The notes below the pieces were generated by a model that saw only the letters and a program-made list of their open reading frames with translations, was not told the DNA's origin and did not search any database. Made by a program: the position numbers and the translations under genes. Of a DNA stretch of 64,000 nucleotides, positions 50,573 to 58,435 are shown piece after piece. Source of the stretch: Aestuariibius insulae. Lineage in GTDB: Bacteria > Pseudomonadota > Alphaproteobacteria > Rhodobacterales > Rhodobacteraceae. Where the stretch lies: contig NZ_JBFONW020000005.1 of NCBI RefSeq assembly GCF_040783535.2, forward strand, positions 329,300 through 393,299, read 5' to 3'. Numbering within the stretch: position 1 is the stretch's first letter; each line of letters begins with the position of its first letter.

Positions 50573-53071
50573 GTGAGCGACGAGATTGAGCGGATTGCCC
50601 GCTCGCGGTACTTCGACGCCGAATGGTATGCCGACCGTTATCCAGACGTCGCCGTCAGCGGGCTCGACCCCGCGCATCACTACCTGCGCTTCGGAGCTTA
50701 TCTCAGACGCTGGCCGCATCCCGATCTCGACCCCGTCGCCTACCGGATCTGTCATCCGGGGATGAAGCCCAAAAATCCTGTCCTCCATGCCGAGGCGATC
50801 TATGGCCCGCTCGAGCGCCAAATCGTCTATGATCCGAACTACGTCCTCTCCGCCGCCGGAGCCATCATGGCGGCTGGAGAGTTGGGCCGCGCCCGCGCCT
50901 TCGCCCGCGATCACCTGCCGGGCCGGATGGCAGACCGGGTCGATATTTTCGACGCCGTAGAGGCCGCGCAGACAGGCGAGGAGGCGCGCTGGCTCAAGAT
51001 CATCAACCGCTACGTCACCCGCGAGGGCGCGGCGCCGATCACCCTTGAGCATGGCGGCCAGCCGCTCTTTCATCGCCTCTCGACCGACCCGGTGCCGCCG
51101 GTGACGGATGGTCCGCTTGTCAGCGTCCTCATGGCCGTCTGGAACGGCGGCGACCTGCTCGAACGCTCCATCCGCTCCATCCTGAACCAGAGCCACCGCA
51201 ATCTTGAGCTGCTGATCTGCGACGATTGCAGCACCGACGACAGCTGGCCCACGCTCCAGCGCCTCGCGTCAGAAGATCCCCGCATCCGCCTTCTACGCAA
51301 CGCCGCCAATGTCGGGCCTTATGTGTCCAAGAACCGCGCGGCCCGGGCTGCCAGCGGCGCCTACCTCACAGGCCAGGATTCCGACGACTGGTCGCATCCC
51401 GAACGCATCGCGCGTCATCTTCGTCAGCTCACCGCCTCCGATCTGCCGGCCAGCATGATGGGTACCATCCGGCTCGACACCGACGGCACGCCCACCAGGC
51501 TCTCGCCGATCGGAGCGAACTCCGCCGACGGCATCGTGACCGGCGGCTTCATCAATCTGATGGTCAGGGCCCGCTTCTTCCACGAGGCCCTCGGCGCATG
51601 GGACAGCGTCCGGTTCGCCGCCGACAGCGAAATCGTGCGCCGCATCACGCGCATCACCGGGCAGCCGGTCCCTCGCCTCAACGACCCGCTCACCTTCTTC
51701 GCCGACCTGCCGAACTCGCTGACGAACGATCCCGTCTCCGGATACTCGCCCAAATTCGGCATGACCACGCCGCGCCAGCGCTACCGTGACGAGCTCACCC
51801 GGTGGCACGACACGAAACGCCCCCGCGATCTTGTCATGTCCTTCCCGCAGGAGGACCGCCCGTTTCCCGCCCCGCCCGAGGCGCTCAATCCGCCAGAGCG
51901 TGTCACCGAGGCCCTGACCGGCCACGCGCCGCCGGACCGCCGCCGAACCGCGAAGATAGCGATCCTCACCGACACCGTCTTTCCCGGCGGCAACACATCC
52001 TCGACCGTGGACGAAATGCGCTATTTCGCGGCACAGGGCCTGGAGCCGATCCTGATTCACTGCGGCTGCGACTACGACCGCGGTCGCCCGACAACACCGC
52101 GTTACGGCGATTTGGCAGGTAAGATCGTCGAACCCTATACCTTCGATCACTTGACCGTGGATCATCTGATCATCCGCAACCCCTCGGTCATCACCCATGG
52201 TCATTTTGGCATCGTCGCGCCAAAGATCGAGGCACGGCACGCCTTCTTCGTCATAAACAACTCGTTCCAGCGCCCGCCGGACCAGATCGTCTACGACCGC
52301 GAGCACCTGCTGAGCCGGATCGACAGCGTCAACGCCGAGACAAAGGAAATCTGCCCCATCGGCCCCCTGATACGCGCCGAAATCGAAGAGGCCGTGCGCA
52401 GCCGCCCCGACGCGCCACCCCTGTCAGACCTCGACTGGACGCCGACCTTCGACGCCGCCACCTACCTGGCCGAGCCAAAGCCCCAGATGACCGCACCTTA
52501 CCGGATTGGCCGCCACGGACGCGACGCCCATGAGAAATGGCTCGAAGATCCAGAGCAGCTCTTGCAGGCCTATCCCGACCACGAGGATGTCCGCGTCGTC
52601 ATCCTCGGCGGCGCCTTTCAGCCCTTCCTGATGCTGGGATGCCTCCCCTCGAACTGGGAAGATCATCCCTTCGGATCGATAGACCCCAAGGAGTATCTCT
52701 CCGGTCTCGATGCCTTCGTCTACTTCCCCGACACCGACTACAGGGAGGCTTTCGGGCGCACCATTATCGAGGCGATGATCGCGGGCCTGCCCTGCCTTCT
52801 GCCCCACCAGTTCGAGGAAACCTTCGGCGATCTGCCCTTCTACCTGCCCCCCTCCGGCGTCCTGCCCGCTTTGCGTGCCCTGGCCGAAGACGACGCCGCC
52901 CGCATCGCCCATCTCAAAGAGATCCAGGATCTGGCGCTCCAGCTCTACGGCACCGACGTCATAGCCCGCCGCCTGCCGTCCCTTTTCCCAAGCGCCTCCG
53001 AAAAGCCCAACGCAACCCTCAGTAAAACCGCCCGCGCCTATAAAAGCCACATCGAAACCAGCGGCGCGTGA
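50573..53071 (+). CDS. Large two-domain glycosyltransferase with FDxxWY-YPDV module
   Basis: 832 residues. Residues about 8-70 form the module RYFDAEWYADRYPDVAVSGL followed by DPAHHYLRFG, shared with the 33199 gene product. About 180-410 is a GT2 domain: VSVLMAVWNGGDLLERSIRSIL, LLICDDCSTDDSW, AARAASGAYLTGQDSDDW with DSDD as metal motif, and a proline-rich stretch. About 465-800 is a GT-B domain: IAILTDTVFPGGNTSSTVDEMRY opening and GLDAFVYFPDTDYREAFGRTIIEAMIAGLPCLLP, where the family 4 E-x(7)-E appears. Start choice: GTG 50573, with AAGAGG about nine bases upstream and the module just after; ATG 50504 and 50528 are possible but add no recognisable sequence. It probably builds part of the polymer repeat. 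Confidence 0.82.
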   Translation: MSDEIERIARSRYFDAEWYADRYPDVAVSGLDPAHHYLRFGAYLRRWPHPDLDPVAYRICHPGMKPKNPVLHAEAIYGPLERQIVYDPNYVLSAAGAIMAAGELGRARAFARDHLPGRMADRVDIFDAVEAAQTGEEARWLKIINRYVTREGAAPITLEHGGQPLFHRLSTDPVPPVTDGPLVSVLMAVWNGGDLLERSIRSILNQSHRNLELLICDDCSTDDSWPTLQRLASEDPRIRLLRNAANVGPYVSKNRAARAASGAYLTGQDSDDWSHPERIARHLRQLTASDLPASMMGTIRLDTDGTPTRLSPIGANSADGIVTGGFINLMVRARFFHEALGAWDSVRFAADSEIVRRITRITGQPVPRLNDPLTFFADLPNSLTNDPVSGYSPKFGMTTPRQRYRDELTRWHDTKRPRDLVMSFPQEDRPFPAPPEALNPPERVTEALTGHAPPDRRRTAKIAILTDTVFPGGNTSSTVDEMRYFAAQGLEPILIHCGCDYDRGRPTTPRYGDLAGKIVEPYTFDHLTVDHLIIRNPSVITHGHFGIVAPKIEARHAFFVINNSFQRPPDQIVYDREHLLSRIDSVNAETKEICPIGPLIRAEIEEAVRSRPDAPPLSDLDWTPTFDAATYLAEPKPQMTAPYRIGRHGRDAHEKWLEDPEQLLQAYPDHEDVRVVILGGAFQPFLMLGCLPSNWEDHPFGSIDPKEYLSGLDAFVYFPDTDYREAFGRTIIEAMIAGLPCLLPHQFEETFGDLPFYLPPSGVLPALRALAEDDAARIAHLKEIQDLALQLYGTDVIARRLPSLFPSASEKPNATLSKTARAYKSHIETSGA

Positions 53072-53111
53072 CGTTCCACTGTCGGATGTCCGGTGTGCGG
53101 ACAAATCGGAC

Positions 53112-53531
53112 CTAGCGTGAAACACGCCGCAAGAGAGAGTCATTGATGGACCGTCGCTGCCAGTAGAACTCGGTGCCACTATCTAGTTGTCGTACTTCGA
53201 AGCCGATTTTCTCTAGAACTCGCATCAGTTTAGGATTTGGCGCCGAGCAGTTCCTTGCAAGGACAGACCATTCGATTGCAGCAAAATCCCGCTTCAATAC
53301 CGCTCTTTCAATAGTATTGATCAGCACCGGGAACACCCCTTCACCACCTTGTTCTACAACGGCAATTTCAACAGTAAGCACTTTCCCTGATTTGGAGAAC
53401 TCAGCGAGAACTTTCGCTTCGCCAACAGAGAATACAATTGGACGCCCAGCGAGAGTGTAGGCGTCCAAATCATCGAGATTCACAATCTCGTCTGGCTTGA
53501 TGCCATCGATCAAGAGTTCGCGCTTCGACAC
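53112..53531 (-). CDS. Unrecognised small protein, possibly GNAT-like
   Basis: 139 residues, GTG start with AGGAAG four to five bases upstream. The sequence has several short beta strands (PIVFSVGEAKVLAEFS; VLTVEIAVVEQG) and a C-terminal NPKLMRVLEKIGFEVR that looks like the last helix and strand of acetyltransferases ('master the neighbour, then ... GF'), but no clear acetyl-CoA loop (R/Q-x-x-G-x-G/A) was found. Coding is less GC-rich than the adjacent glycosyltransferase gene. It stands alone, convergent with the preceding gene, at the start of the accessory region. Confidence 0.5.
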   Translation of the reverse strand: MSKRELLIDGIKPDEIVNLDDLDAYTLAGRPIVFSVGEAKVLAEFSKSGKVLTVEIAVVEQGGEGVFPVLINTIERAVLKRDFAAIEWSVLARNCSAPNPKLMRVLEKIGFEVRQLDSGTEFYWQRRSINDSLLRRVSR

Positions 53532-53835
53532 AATACTTCCTACTATTGGCTTAGGCTATATGAAGCTATGAAGGGTCCAATCTCAATCTACGTTTGGGCT
53601 CGGTGCCGTCATCTGACGGTTTTGGTTAGATGACCGGGGCCAGCCCATTTCGGTCATTCGTACTGAGCATCGGCGCCGCGCTGCAGTTTGCCAGACCGGA
53701 CATTGCTTGATGGCGCGGCATTCTGGCGTTTGGGTGTTTGCATCGCGGGACTTCGCCGCCTTCCGCTGCGGTCGGCGCGACGATCTGGTTTAGCATGGCT
53801 ATACCTTTGGAACGCTTGAGCTGAAGCGCTGTCAG
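53532..53835. other. Intergenic stretch without a recognisable gene
   Basis: About 300 bases between the divergent-composition small gene and lysE. No frame longer than about 110 codons with coherent composition was found (the one overlapping the lysE end is a shadow). No tRNA, terminator with U-tract or repeat could be supported apart from the short hairpin at its right edge. Confidence 0.5.
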
Positions 53836-53837
53836 CT
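53819..53837 (-). terminator. Hairpin at the lysE stop codon
   Basis: AGCTGA-AGCGCTG-TCAGCT is a perfect six-pair stem with a seven-base loop, overlapping the lysE stop by two bases. No U-tract follows in the lysE direction, so its role as a terminator is weakly supported. Confidence 0.3.
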
Positions 53838-54459
53838 ACAGGAACGCCAACCCCGCTGCCGCGACGATCATCAGGGCGAGCACGACGTTGAGCGCACGCT
53901 CGGCCTTCGGCGGCAGGCTGGCGCGGCCGAGCGCGACCCCGGCGAAGAGCCACAGGATGTCGACCACGATCATCACGAGGACGACGAGCGCCCATTTCAG
54001 CAGACCGTCCGCGAAGGGCGCTTCGGATACCAGGATCACGGGAGCCATGAGCGAGGCGAAGGCGACGTAAGCCTTTGGGTTTGTGATGCCGATGACCGCA
54101 CCGGCCAGCGCGAAGCCCCCTTTGGGTGCGGTTGCGTCGGCCTCCGACGGGTCTGCGCCCACGGGGGCGGTACCGATCTTCCAGGCGAGGTAGAGGAGGT
54201 AGGCGGTCGCCACCACCATCATGACGATGCGCATGGCGGGCATGGCTATCAGAAGCGATACGAGCCCGGCCGCGCTGATCGCCGCCGCTGCGCCGAGCCC
54301 GATCTGAAGCCCGCCGTAGAAGCGCAGGCCCCGGCCCAGCCCGTGGGTCTTGCCGACCGCAAGGAGCGCGGCGATCGCCGGGCCGGGCGAGCCGAGCAGG
54401 CCGATCGCCGCCAGGGTGAAGGCGCCTGCGGCGACGAGGTCGATGGATGCGGGGTTCAT
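53836..54459 (-). CDS. LysE-family amino acid exporter
   Basis: 207 residues with five to six membrane spans. The N-terminal AIGLLGSPGPAIAALLAVGKTHGLGRGLRFYGGLQIGLG is the LysE/RhtB family signature (SPGP followed by GxxxG), and GITNPKAYVAF with NPK in the middle is also conserved. The family exports amino acids or their analogues across the inner membrane. It lies 49 bases after the decarboxylase frame, on the same strand, so the two are probably co-transcribed under the ArsR-type regulator. The substrate is unknown; an amino acid or amine handled by the decarboxylase is plausible. Confidence 0.85.
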   Translation of the reverse strand: MNPASIDLVAAGAFTLAAIGLLGSPGPAIAALLAVGKTHGLGRGLRFYGGLQIGLGAAAAISAAGLVSLLIAMPAMRIVMMVVATAYLLYLAWKIGTAPVGADPSEADATAPKGGFALAGAVIGITNPKAYVAFASLMAPVILVSEAPFADGLLKWALVVLVMIVVDILWLFAGVALGRASLPPKAERALNVVLALMIVAAAGLAFL

Positions 54460-54508
54460 GGGAAGCGGACCTTCGGGACTGGTTCGGTTGGGTGCGGGAA
54501 ATGGCCGG

Positions 54509-55898
54509 TCAGCGCAGATCGGCCATCGCCGCTTCGATGGCCGCGAGCGTCCGTTCGATGTCCGTCTTGGTGGTGGTCCAGGAGGCGATCGAGAAGCGCA
54601 CGCCCGGCCGCCCCTTCCACGTCGTGGGCCCGAACCACGCCTCGCCCGACGCCTGGACCCGCGCGGCGAGGTCGGCCATCCGGTCCTCGCTGTTCGGCGC
54701 CGTCGCGACGACCTGGTTCAGCACCACATCGTTCAGCACATCGAACCCCAGCGATCTCAGACCGTCGGCGAGCGTTCGCGCGTGGCCGCAGCACCGGTCG
54801 ATCAGTTCGGCCACGCCCGCGCGCCCGAGCGAGTGCAGCGCAGCCCAGAGCTCGACCCCGCGTGCCGACCGGGAGAACTCCGGCACCATGTCCTTGGGCG
54901 CGGCTATGCTCCCGTCCTTCAGGTAGGGGGCCTGCGTCCGCATGGCCTCGTGCAGCGCGGCCGGGTGGCGGCAGATCGCGACGCCGCAATCGTAGGGCGT
55001 GTTGAGCCATTTATGGCCATCCACGACCCAGCTATCCGCCGCGCCGTGCCCATTGAGCAGATGCCGCGTGTTCGGCGACGCGGCCGCCCAGAGGCCGAAG
55101 GCACCGTCCACATGAACCCACGCGCCGGCGTCGCGCGCCCGCCCGGCCACCTCTGCCACCGGGTCGCAGGCGCCCGAGTTCACGTTGCCCGCCTGAAGCA
55201 GCACGATCGTGCGATCGTCGAGCTCCGGCACGCCAACCGGATCGAGCGCGCCCTGCGGGTTGCAGGGCACGAGCTCCAGCGCGTCCGTGCCCAAGCCCAG
55301 AAGGGTGAGCGCCTTCTTGACCGTCACGTGGGTCTCCGCCCCGGCCACGAGGCGCAGGGGCGGCGCGCCCCAGAGCCCCTTCCCGTTCACGTCCCATCCC
55401 TGCCGCGCCAGCAAGTGCTGGCGGGCGGCGGCGAGGCAGGTCAGGTTCGCCATGGTCGCGCCGGTGACAAAGCCCACCGACGCGGACGGGGGCAGGTCGA
55501 GCAGGTCGAGGAGCCACCGTGCCACGACCCGCTCCAGCGCGACGCCGACGGGGCTGGTGGCCTCATTGAACACCACTTGGTCCCAGGCGGCGGCAAGCGT
55601 GCGCGCCGAGGGCGGCAGGCAGCGTGCCCCCCACCACGAGACCGAAGAAGCGCCCGCCCGTGGAGGCCACCGTGGCGGGCGTTCCGAGGCGGTCCAGCAG
55701 CGCCACCGTGGCGGCGGGGTCAGAGGGCGCGTCGGGCAGCGCGGCGTCGAACGCGGCGAGGCCATCCAGGGCGGCCGCGTCGGGCGAGACACGCCGGGCA
55801 TGGGCGCCGTCGAGATAGGCGCGCGCGCAGCCGTGGGCCGCGTCGAGGGCTGCGGTGCTTGCGCGCAGCGGATCGGTGAGGGTGTCTTGCGGAGCCAT
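54509..55898 (-). pseudogene. PLP-dependent group II amino acid decarboxylase, frameshifted
   Basis: The protein is split between two frames. The N-terminal part (55898 down to about 55610) ends in GGRFFGLVVGGTLPAALGA; the continuation RTLAAAWDQVVFNEATSPVG and everything after are one frame away, down to 54509. The junction is a GCGCGC run (+ strand 55601-55606), where loss of two bases, or gain of one, explains the shift. The joined product is about 460 residues, with HVDGAFGLWAA (Asp), WVVDGHKWLNTPYDCG (PLP-Lys in HKW) and GVRFSIASW of the aromatic/acidic amino acid decarboxylase family. It could be a sequencing error or a real recent inactivation. Substrate unknown. It is divergent from arsR and upstream of lysE. 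Confidence 0.78.
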
Positions 55899-55930
55899 GA
55901 GGGTCGTGCGATCCTGATAGAAGAGAATCT

Positions 55931-55950
55931 ATATAGGTTATCGACTATAT
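55931..55950. promoter_or_regulatory. Inverted repeat over the arsR start, candidate operator
   Basis: ATATAG-GTTATCGA-CTATAT is a perfect six-base inverted repeat with an eight-base spacer in otherwise GC-rich DNA. Its right half overlaps the first two bases of the arsR start codon, and it lies 33 bases before the divergent decarboxylase start. Spacing and symmetry suit a winged-helix dimer. It probably controls both directions. Confidence 0.55.
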
Positions 55951-56299
55951 GGATGGGCCCGATCCGTCAACGTCCTCTTCGGGCGCGGAGGTCGATGACC
56001 TCGTCGCCCCACTCCGCGCGCTGGCCAACCCGCAGCGGCTGACGATCCTCGGCTGGCTTCTCGACCCGCGCGCCCACTTCCCCCGGCAGCGCGACGGCGA
56101 TCTCGTCGAAGACGGCGTCTGCGTGGGGTTCATCACCCAGAAGATCGGGCTCTCGCAGCCGACCGTGACCACGCACATGCAGGCGCTCGCCCGCGCCGGG
56201 CTGGTCACGTCCAAGCAGATCAAGAACTGGGTGTTCTACAAGCCGGATCGGGACGCCATCGAGCAAGTGCTGGGGCGGTTGGGGGACCGGTTGAAGTAG
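55949..56299 (+). CDS. ArsR-type winged-helix regulator
   Basis: 116 residues. The helix-turn-helix region reads LRALANPQRLTILGWLL, then GLSQPTVTTHMQALARAGLVTSKQIKNWVFYKPD, the recognition helix and wing of ArsR-family repressors. An insertion (RAHFPRQRDGDLVEDGVCVGF) between helices 1 and 3 is unusual in length. There is one Cys only, so no CxC metal site. No in-frame start exists upstream (a TAG lies at 55934), so ATG 55949 is used. It has no ribosome binding site and lies in the operator, suggesting a leaderless or near-leaderless mRNA. It most likely regulates itself and the divergent decarboxylase-lysE pair. Confidence 0.8.
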   Translation: MDGPDPSTSSSGAEVDDLVAPLRALANPQRLTILGWLLDPRAHFPRQRDGDLVEDGVCVGFITQKIGLSQPTVTTHMQALARAGLVTSKQIKNWVFYKPDRDAIEQVLGRLGDRLK

Positions 56300-56451
56300 G
56301 GTGCACCTTCGCGGGACGTCGCCGCGGAACATATGGCCCGTTCCAACACAATCGTTCTTGCATTTTGGGACGGAACAGATCGCTGGCCTAGATCCATCTG
56401 AAACCCCCGAAGCTGCCATTCAGGCTCTGCGCAGCATCGGTCAAGGTGGGC

Positions 56452-57481
56452 TCAATCCGGACGCTCGTCGAGAGATCTATCGCTTCTTATCTCGGCCAGC
56501 TCCTCGCGGAACGCCTCGGCCGGCGTCCTAAGCACAGGCATTTGTGCGACGTGGTATTGAGCTGATCTGCGACGGACTGGACTGCGCCGCGAGAAAGAGG
56601 GAGCAAGGCGGTGTCATAGGGCAAGTGGCGTCTCAATCGGCGGTTTGTGTTCTCGACCGTTCCTTTCTGCCAGGGGGATTGCGGATCACAGAACCAGCTC
56701 GCGGTTCTTATACCACGATACAGCCCGCGCCGGGCCGTGAACTCGAAGCCGCGGTCGGACGTGATGGACTGGCGGGCCTGTAGGATTAGGGGCGCCATCG
56801 CATCAATGAGCCTTTGCATGATGGATCTTGACCGCCGATCGTTGTTTTGGAGGAGAACTGTATATCGGGTCTTGCGTTTAACAATGGTGGCAATGTTTGC
56901 AGCGCCGTGTCCTCGCTGAAAGATCATCAGATCCCTTCCCAATGCCCGAAGCTCTTTCGGCCTTCGATCATATACGGCCGGGTCTTCATCGCGATGCTCT
57001 CAAGGAAGACAGAACCTTGCGGCTTGCGTGCAAAACGCGGCCGACGCTTCCGTCGGCGCCCTGGAAGATAACGCGCCAACTCGGCTGACTGGCCGTTCTC
57101 TGGATAGATGAAGCGATAGATCATCTTGTGGCAAATCCGATCAGGTTGTCCTGGCTCGATCTTCAAGCGGCCCACGATCTGTTCGAGAGACTGGCCCGCC
57201 TCCAGCCGATCGATGATCACAACGCGCAGCGCAGGCTTGTGAACCAACTTCTGCTGACGAGCTCGACGGTCAGATGCGAGGCTTTCAGCGGTGAGCGGCC
57301 AATATCCATCGGTCGACGGGACTTCCTTATCGTGCCACCAGTTGCGACGAATCTACCGATAGATCGTGGATCTATGGCGACCCATGATCCGCGCGATCTC
57401 CGAGATCGAAGCCTTCGCATGAAGGAGATGGTAAAGTGTCCGTCGCTCTTCCAAGCTCAAATGAACAAACGATCGCGTCAT
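56452..57481 (-). pseudogene. Decayed IS30-family transposase
   Basis: Read from 57481, the N-terminus is MTRSFVHLSLEERRTLYHLL with an HTH (ISEIARIMGRHRSTIYR). An in-frame TAG at 57353-57355 then replaces what is GAG in a typical YREIRRNWWHD stretch. The frame goes on to GHWEG, where one base is missing in a G-run near 56932-56936, shifting to DLMIFQRGHG. It continues through the DDE region (SDRGFEFT; PWQKGTVENTNRRLRR with the catalytic Glu) to HKCL, with a further base lost near 56527 before RTPAEAFREELAE. One nonsense codon and two frameshifts leave no functional enzyme. An eight-base inverted match, TGCATTTT at 56359 and 57532-57539, is only a tentative mark of the ends. Confidence 0.8.
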
Positions 57482-57539
57482 GGCTGGACCTCCCAACGCA
57501 TTGATAACCTTCGTTTGTCGCACTTCGAGATAAAATGCA

Positions 57540-57716
57540 CCGATCTAGAATTGGCAGTGGCGATATTGCCGCGCCCGCCCCAGGCCGGGTAGCCGGTTTA
57601 TGCGCGGCTATATAGGCGCCGACGTCCGTGTTGGAAGCCAGCCTTAAAGTCAATGCAGTCCTCGCCTGACCGGCAGGCTGGGGAAAGGCCGCAAATGCAG
57701 CCATCGCACTAATCAC
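57540..57716 (-). pseudogene. Possible truncated last gene of the pao operon
   Basis: A GTG at 57716 overlaps the SDR stop (GTGA), the same junction type as the rest of this operon. The frame continues for about 59 codons (MISAMAAFAAFPQPAGQARTALTLRL...) before running into the IS30 element. The product is not recognised. The likeliest reading is the start of an operon gene cut by the IS30 insertion, but coding is unproven. Confidence 0.3.
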
Positions 57717-58435
57717 AGCAGCGCGCCGCCGTTTGCGTCCAGGACCGCACCAGTGACGTAGCGGCTGGTGATGGCGGCAAGATACAGCGGAGCGATATGT
57801 TCGGGCTTGGCGACGAAGCCCACGGGGAGTACCGCAGCGGTATTTTTTAGCATGGCGTCCTTACCATCGCCGGCCAATGTCGCGAGCCCGGGCGTGTCGA
57901 CGAGGCCGGGAGAGACTACGTTGACCCGGCAAGGAGCCAGTTCCACGGCGAGTGTGCGTGTCAGGGCTTCGATGGCGGCATTTGTGGCGGTCAGAGCGCC
58001 CATGCCAGGCGTAGCGGATCGGCTGGCGGCACCGCTTGTCAGCGTAACAGAGGCGCTTTCGGTGAGATGCGGCAGAGCTGCTGCTAAGGCCGTGACCTGG
58101 GCACCAAGTTTATTGGTCATTGTGTCGGCCAGGCCTTGCCAGCCGATCTCCGCCACGGGTCCATCGGTGGAGCCGCCCCCAGCCGTCAGCACGAGGTGGT
58201 CGATCGGGTCAACTTTCGCCAAGGCCGCACCTGTGCCTTCTCGGTCGGTCGCGTCCAGAGCGAGGATCGCCGGGGCGGCTTGTAGGCCGGTACGGGCAAT
58301 CGCCAGACGTTGCATGGATCGGCCTGCTAATGTGACGCGAGCGCCAAGATCAAGAGCTGCCCTGGCGACTGCGAAGCCGATGCCGGAGGAGCCGCCGACG
58401 ATCAACACGTGTTGGCCTCTGAGGTTAAAGATCAT
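57713..58435 (-). CDS. Atypical short-chain dehydrogenase/reductase
   Basis: 240 residues. The NAD(P) fold is intact: HVLIVGGSSGIGFAVARAAL and LVLTAGGGSTDGP in place of the usual NNAG. The catalytic segment, however, reads TSGAASRSATPGMGALTATNAAIEALTR: the Ser is present, but the Tyr and Lys of YxxxK align with Leu and Asn. The C-terminal RVNVVSPGLVDTPG is normal. Such divergent SDRs exist as a group, so loss of classical catalysis or a shifted active site are both possible. The start overlaps the paoC stop (ATGA), so it is part of the aldehyde oxidoreductase operon and may act on the same substrate or bind cofactor only. Confidence 0.8.
   Translation of the reverse strand: MIFNLRGQHVLIVGGSSGIGFAVARAALDLGARVTLAGRSMQRLAIARTGLQAAPAILALDATDREGTGAALAKVDPIDHLVLTAGGGSTDGPVAEIGWQGLADTMTNKLGAQVTALAAALPHLTESASVTLTSGAASRSATPGMGALTATNAAIEALTRTLAVELAPCRVNVVSPGLVDTPGLATLAGDGKDAMLKNTAAVLPVGFVAKPEHIAPLYLAAITSRYVTGAVLDANGGALL

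Noticed and set aside
54350..55879. 509-codon + strand frame opposite the decarboxylase and lysE
   Set aside because: Arg/Gly/Pro-rich shadow; the minus-strand products match known families.
56301..56531. 76-codon + strand frame after arsR
   Set aside because: It runs across the junction into the decayed IS30 on the opposite strand; no family recognised and no ribosome binding site of note.
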